Source: Bacteroidales bacterium GP4 (lineage in GTDB: Bacteria; Bacteroidota; Bacteroidia; Bacteroidales; Muribaculaceae). From it: a stretch of 6,254 bases of DNA. The DNA lies in the NCBI GenBank assembly GCA_001701065.1, contig DAAL01000207.1, positions 11,271 through 17,524 of the forward strand, in the 5' to 3' direction. Within the stretch, counting starts at the first letter, position 1; every line of letters starts with the position of its first letter. Of the stretch, positions 4,875 to 6,254 are shown in pieces. The translations under genes were made by a program, and so were the position numbers. The notes beneath the pieces were generated by a model. That model was not told the DNA's origin and ran no database searches. It worked only from the letters and a program-made list of their open reading frames with translations.

Positions 4875-6162
4875 ACGACGCTTTTTAATCGTAATGCAAC
4901 GCGAATATTATTCGCTGGTTGCCAAGAAATCATTTATAATCTCCACCCTCTTAGTCCCCGTCCTGATGCTGGCGTTGATGTTCATCCCGGCTTTACTGAT
5001 GGAAGTGAACAAGAGCGACGCGCTCAACGTGGCGGTTGTGGACCTCTCCGATAAATTCGGCAATGCCCTCACTGACAGCGAGGACTACACATTCTCCATC
5101 ATGAAGGATGCCGGAACATCCGACATTAAGGAACGGTACGACAAAGCCGACGGCGACATATATGCCATAGTGGTTATCCCCAAAAACGTGGAAACCACCC
5201 GTCAGGTGAACATATACTCGGAAAGCACCGTCAAGCACTCCCTTTCGTCGCAGGTGGAGGACGACCTTGACAAAGCCCTTTCCGATGCCAAGATAGCATC
5301 CTACAACATCCCCGAACTTGACAAGATAGTGAAGGACAGCCAGATCAGCGTGACCGTAAAGAGCCACACATGGAACTCTGACGGCGACTCCGTGTCATCG
5401 TCGAGCGGACTCGCCATGATTATAGGTCTGATTCTCTCGTTCCTCACCTATATATTTGTAATCATGTACGGTGCCATGATCATGTCGTCGGTAGTCGAAG
5501 ACAAGACCAACCGCATAGTGGAGGTCATCGTGAGCACCTGCAAGCCCATCGAACTGATGCTCGGTAAGATTATCAGCGTGGGGCTGGTGGGACTTACACA
5601 GATAGCCATCTGGAGCGTCATTCTCGGCGTGGGACTGTTCGTGCTCAGCATCAGCGGCATCGTGCCGGAACCGGCTACAACCACCGAAGCGATGGGCGAA
5701 GTGGAACCAAGCGAAATGGGCGAAATACTCCAGGCGCTCATCGGCATCAACTGGTGGAAACTGTTGGGCGTGTTTGTGCTCTACTTCATCGGCGGATACC
5801 TTCTCTATGCCTCACTTTTCGCTGCGTTCGGCTCGGCAGTCGACCAGCAGAGCGACGCTTCCCAGTACATGACTCCCGTAATGATGATTATAGTCCTCGC
5901 GCTGCTCATTGGCGAAGCATGCATGGAGAACCCTGACAGCACCCTTGGCGTGGTAAGCTCGTTCATTCCGTTCACATCGCCCATAGTGATGATGATACGT
6001 TTGCCTTACGACGTGCCGGCTTGGCAGATTCTCAGCAGCCTTGTGCTTCTCTACGCCACAGCGTTGCTCTTGGTGTGGATCGCAAGCAAGATTTACCGCA
6101 CCGGCATCCTCATGTACGGCCGCAAAGTGTCCTTCAAAGAAATACTCCGTTGGGTGAAATAA
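4867..6162 (+). CDS. ABC-2 type exporter, permease protein (NatB-like)
   Basis: This inner-membrane partner of the preceding ATPase has 431 residues. A short basic N-terminus leads into a first membrane helix (about 22-45). A large extracytoplasmic domain follows (about 46-180, starting ALNVAVVDLSDKFGNAL and ending in a Ser-rich stretch). Five further hydrophobic segments lie near 181-206, 236-264, 299-322, 336-353 and 386-407. The cytoplasmic motif EDKTNRIVEVIVST (211-224) after helix 2 is the hallmark of NatB/ABC-2 permeases, where it contacts the ATPase. A polar acidic loop (266-288) sits between helices 3 and 4. The ATG at 4867 lies within the ATPase gene's end, sharing ATGAATAA; Met10 is a less likely start because the upstream basic residues are typical of the family. 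One permease gene suggests a homodimer in a two-ATPase, two-permease exporter. The substrate is unknown. Confidence 0.92.
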   Translation: MNKRRFLIVMQREYYSLVAKKSFIISTLLVPVLMLALMFIPALLMEVNKSDALNVAVVDLSDKFGNALTDSEDYTFSIMKDAGTSDIKERYDKADGDIYAIVVIPKNVETTRQVNIYSESTVKHSLSSQVEDDLDKALSDAKIASYNIPELDKIVKDSQISVTVKSHTWNSDGDSVSSSSGLAMIIGLILSFLTYIFVIMYGAMIMSSVVEDKTNRIVEVIVSTCKPIELMLGKIISVGLVGLTQIAIWSVILGVGLFVLSISGIVPEPATTTEAMGEVEPSEMGEILQALIGINWWKLLGVFVLYFIGGYLLYASLFAAFGSAVDQQSDASQYMTPVMMIIVLALLIGEACMENPDSTLGVVSSFIPFTSPIVMMIRLPYDVPAWQILSSLVLLYATALLLVWIASKIYRTGILMYGRKVSFKEILRWVK

Positions 6163-6231
6163 AGACCCGACATCCTCCGAACTCCCCAACAAAGACCAAT
6201 ACCTCCGCATCTTCCATTGATGCAACGCATT

Positions 6232-6246
6232 TCGCCCAAAGGGCGA
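6232..6246 (+). terminator. GC-rich hairpin downstream of the ABC permease, possible terminator
   Basis: TCGCCC (6232-6237) and GGGCGA (6241-6246) form a 6-bp stem with a 3-nt AAA loop, about 70 nt after the permease stop. Only TAATTAAT follows before the window ends, with no T tract visible. It could be a weak or bidirectional terminator, or part of a larger structure past the edge. No gene is seen in 6163-6254. Confidence 0.3.
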
Positions 6247-6254
6247 TAATTAAT

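Noticed and set aside
5451..5458. TATATTTG on the plus strand, matching the -7 promoter consensus
   Set aside because: It lies inside the permease gene encoding part of membrane helix 2, has no TTTG at the expected upstream distance, and no gene starts nearby.

Overview
The window looks like chromosomal DNA from a member of the order Bacteroidales, possibly the Muribaculaceae or a relative (family-level placement is inference). The evidence is threefold. Intergenic DNA is AT-rich and carries the Bacteroidetes-type promoter, TTTG about 19 bp upstream of TAnnTTTG. Most genes have A-rich leaders with no obvious Shine-Dalgarno sequence. The sigma factor also closely resembles, from memory, a conserved Bacteroides ECF sigma.

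Layout. (1) Positions 1-1712, minus strand: a two-gene hexuronate catabolic unit. uxuA (mannonate dehydratase) comes first, followed 34 bp later by a short-chain dehydrogenase/reductase, probably the D-mannonate oxidoreductase (fructuronate reductase), which is cut by the left window edge. Together they would convert D-fructuronate to D-mannonate and then to 2-keto-3-deoxy-D-gluconate. (2) Positions 1713-2139: a gene-free stretch with the uxuA -7 box and a rho-independent terminator that ends the sigma factor transcript. (3) Positions 2140-2646, minus strand: a complete ECF-type sigma factor with no anti-sigma gene beside it. (4) Positions 2647-3079: a 433-bp divergent control region. It has a good promoter for each flanking gene and an unusual concentration of inverted repeats, including a 37-nt dyad at the predicted 5' end of the sigma mRNA. 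(5) Positions 3080-6162, plus strand: prmA (ribosomal protein L11 methyltransferase), then an ABC-2 type exporter made of an ATPase and a permease whose genes overlap by 8 nt. The three genes are closely spaced and probably form one operon. A small GC-rich hairpin lies close to the right edge.

The genes themselves are ordinary housekeeping or catabolic families, and I see no phage, transposon, CRISPR, defence or RNA gene. The part that deserves a second look is non-coding: the sigma/prmA divergent region, with its nested dyads and four copies of a TAACAC core in alternating orientation. No undescribed system can be claimed from this sequence alone.
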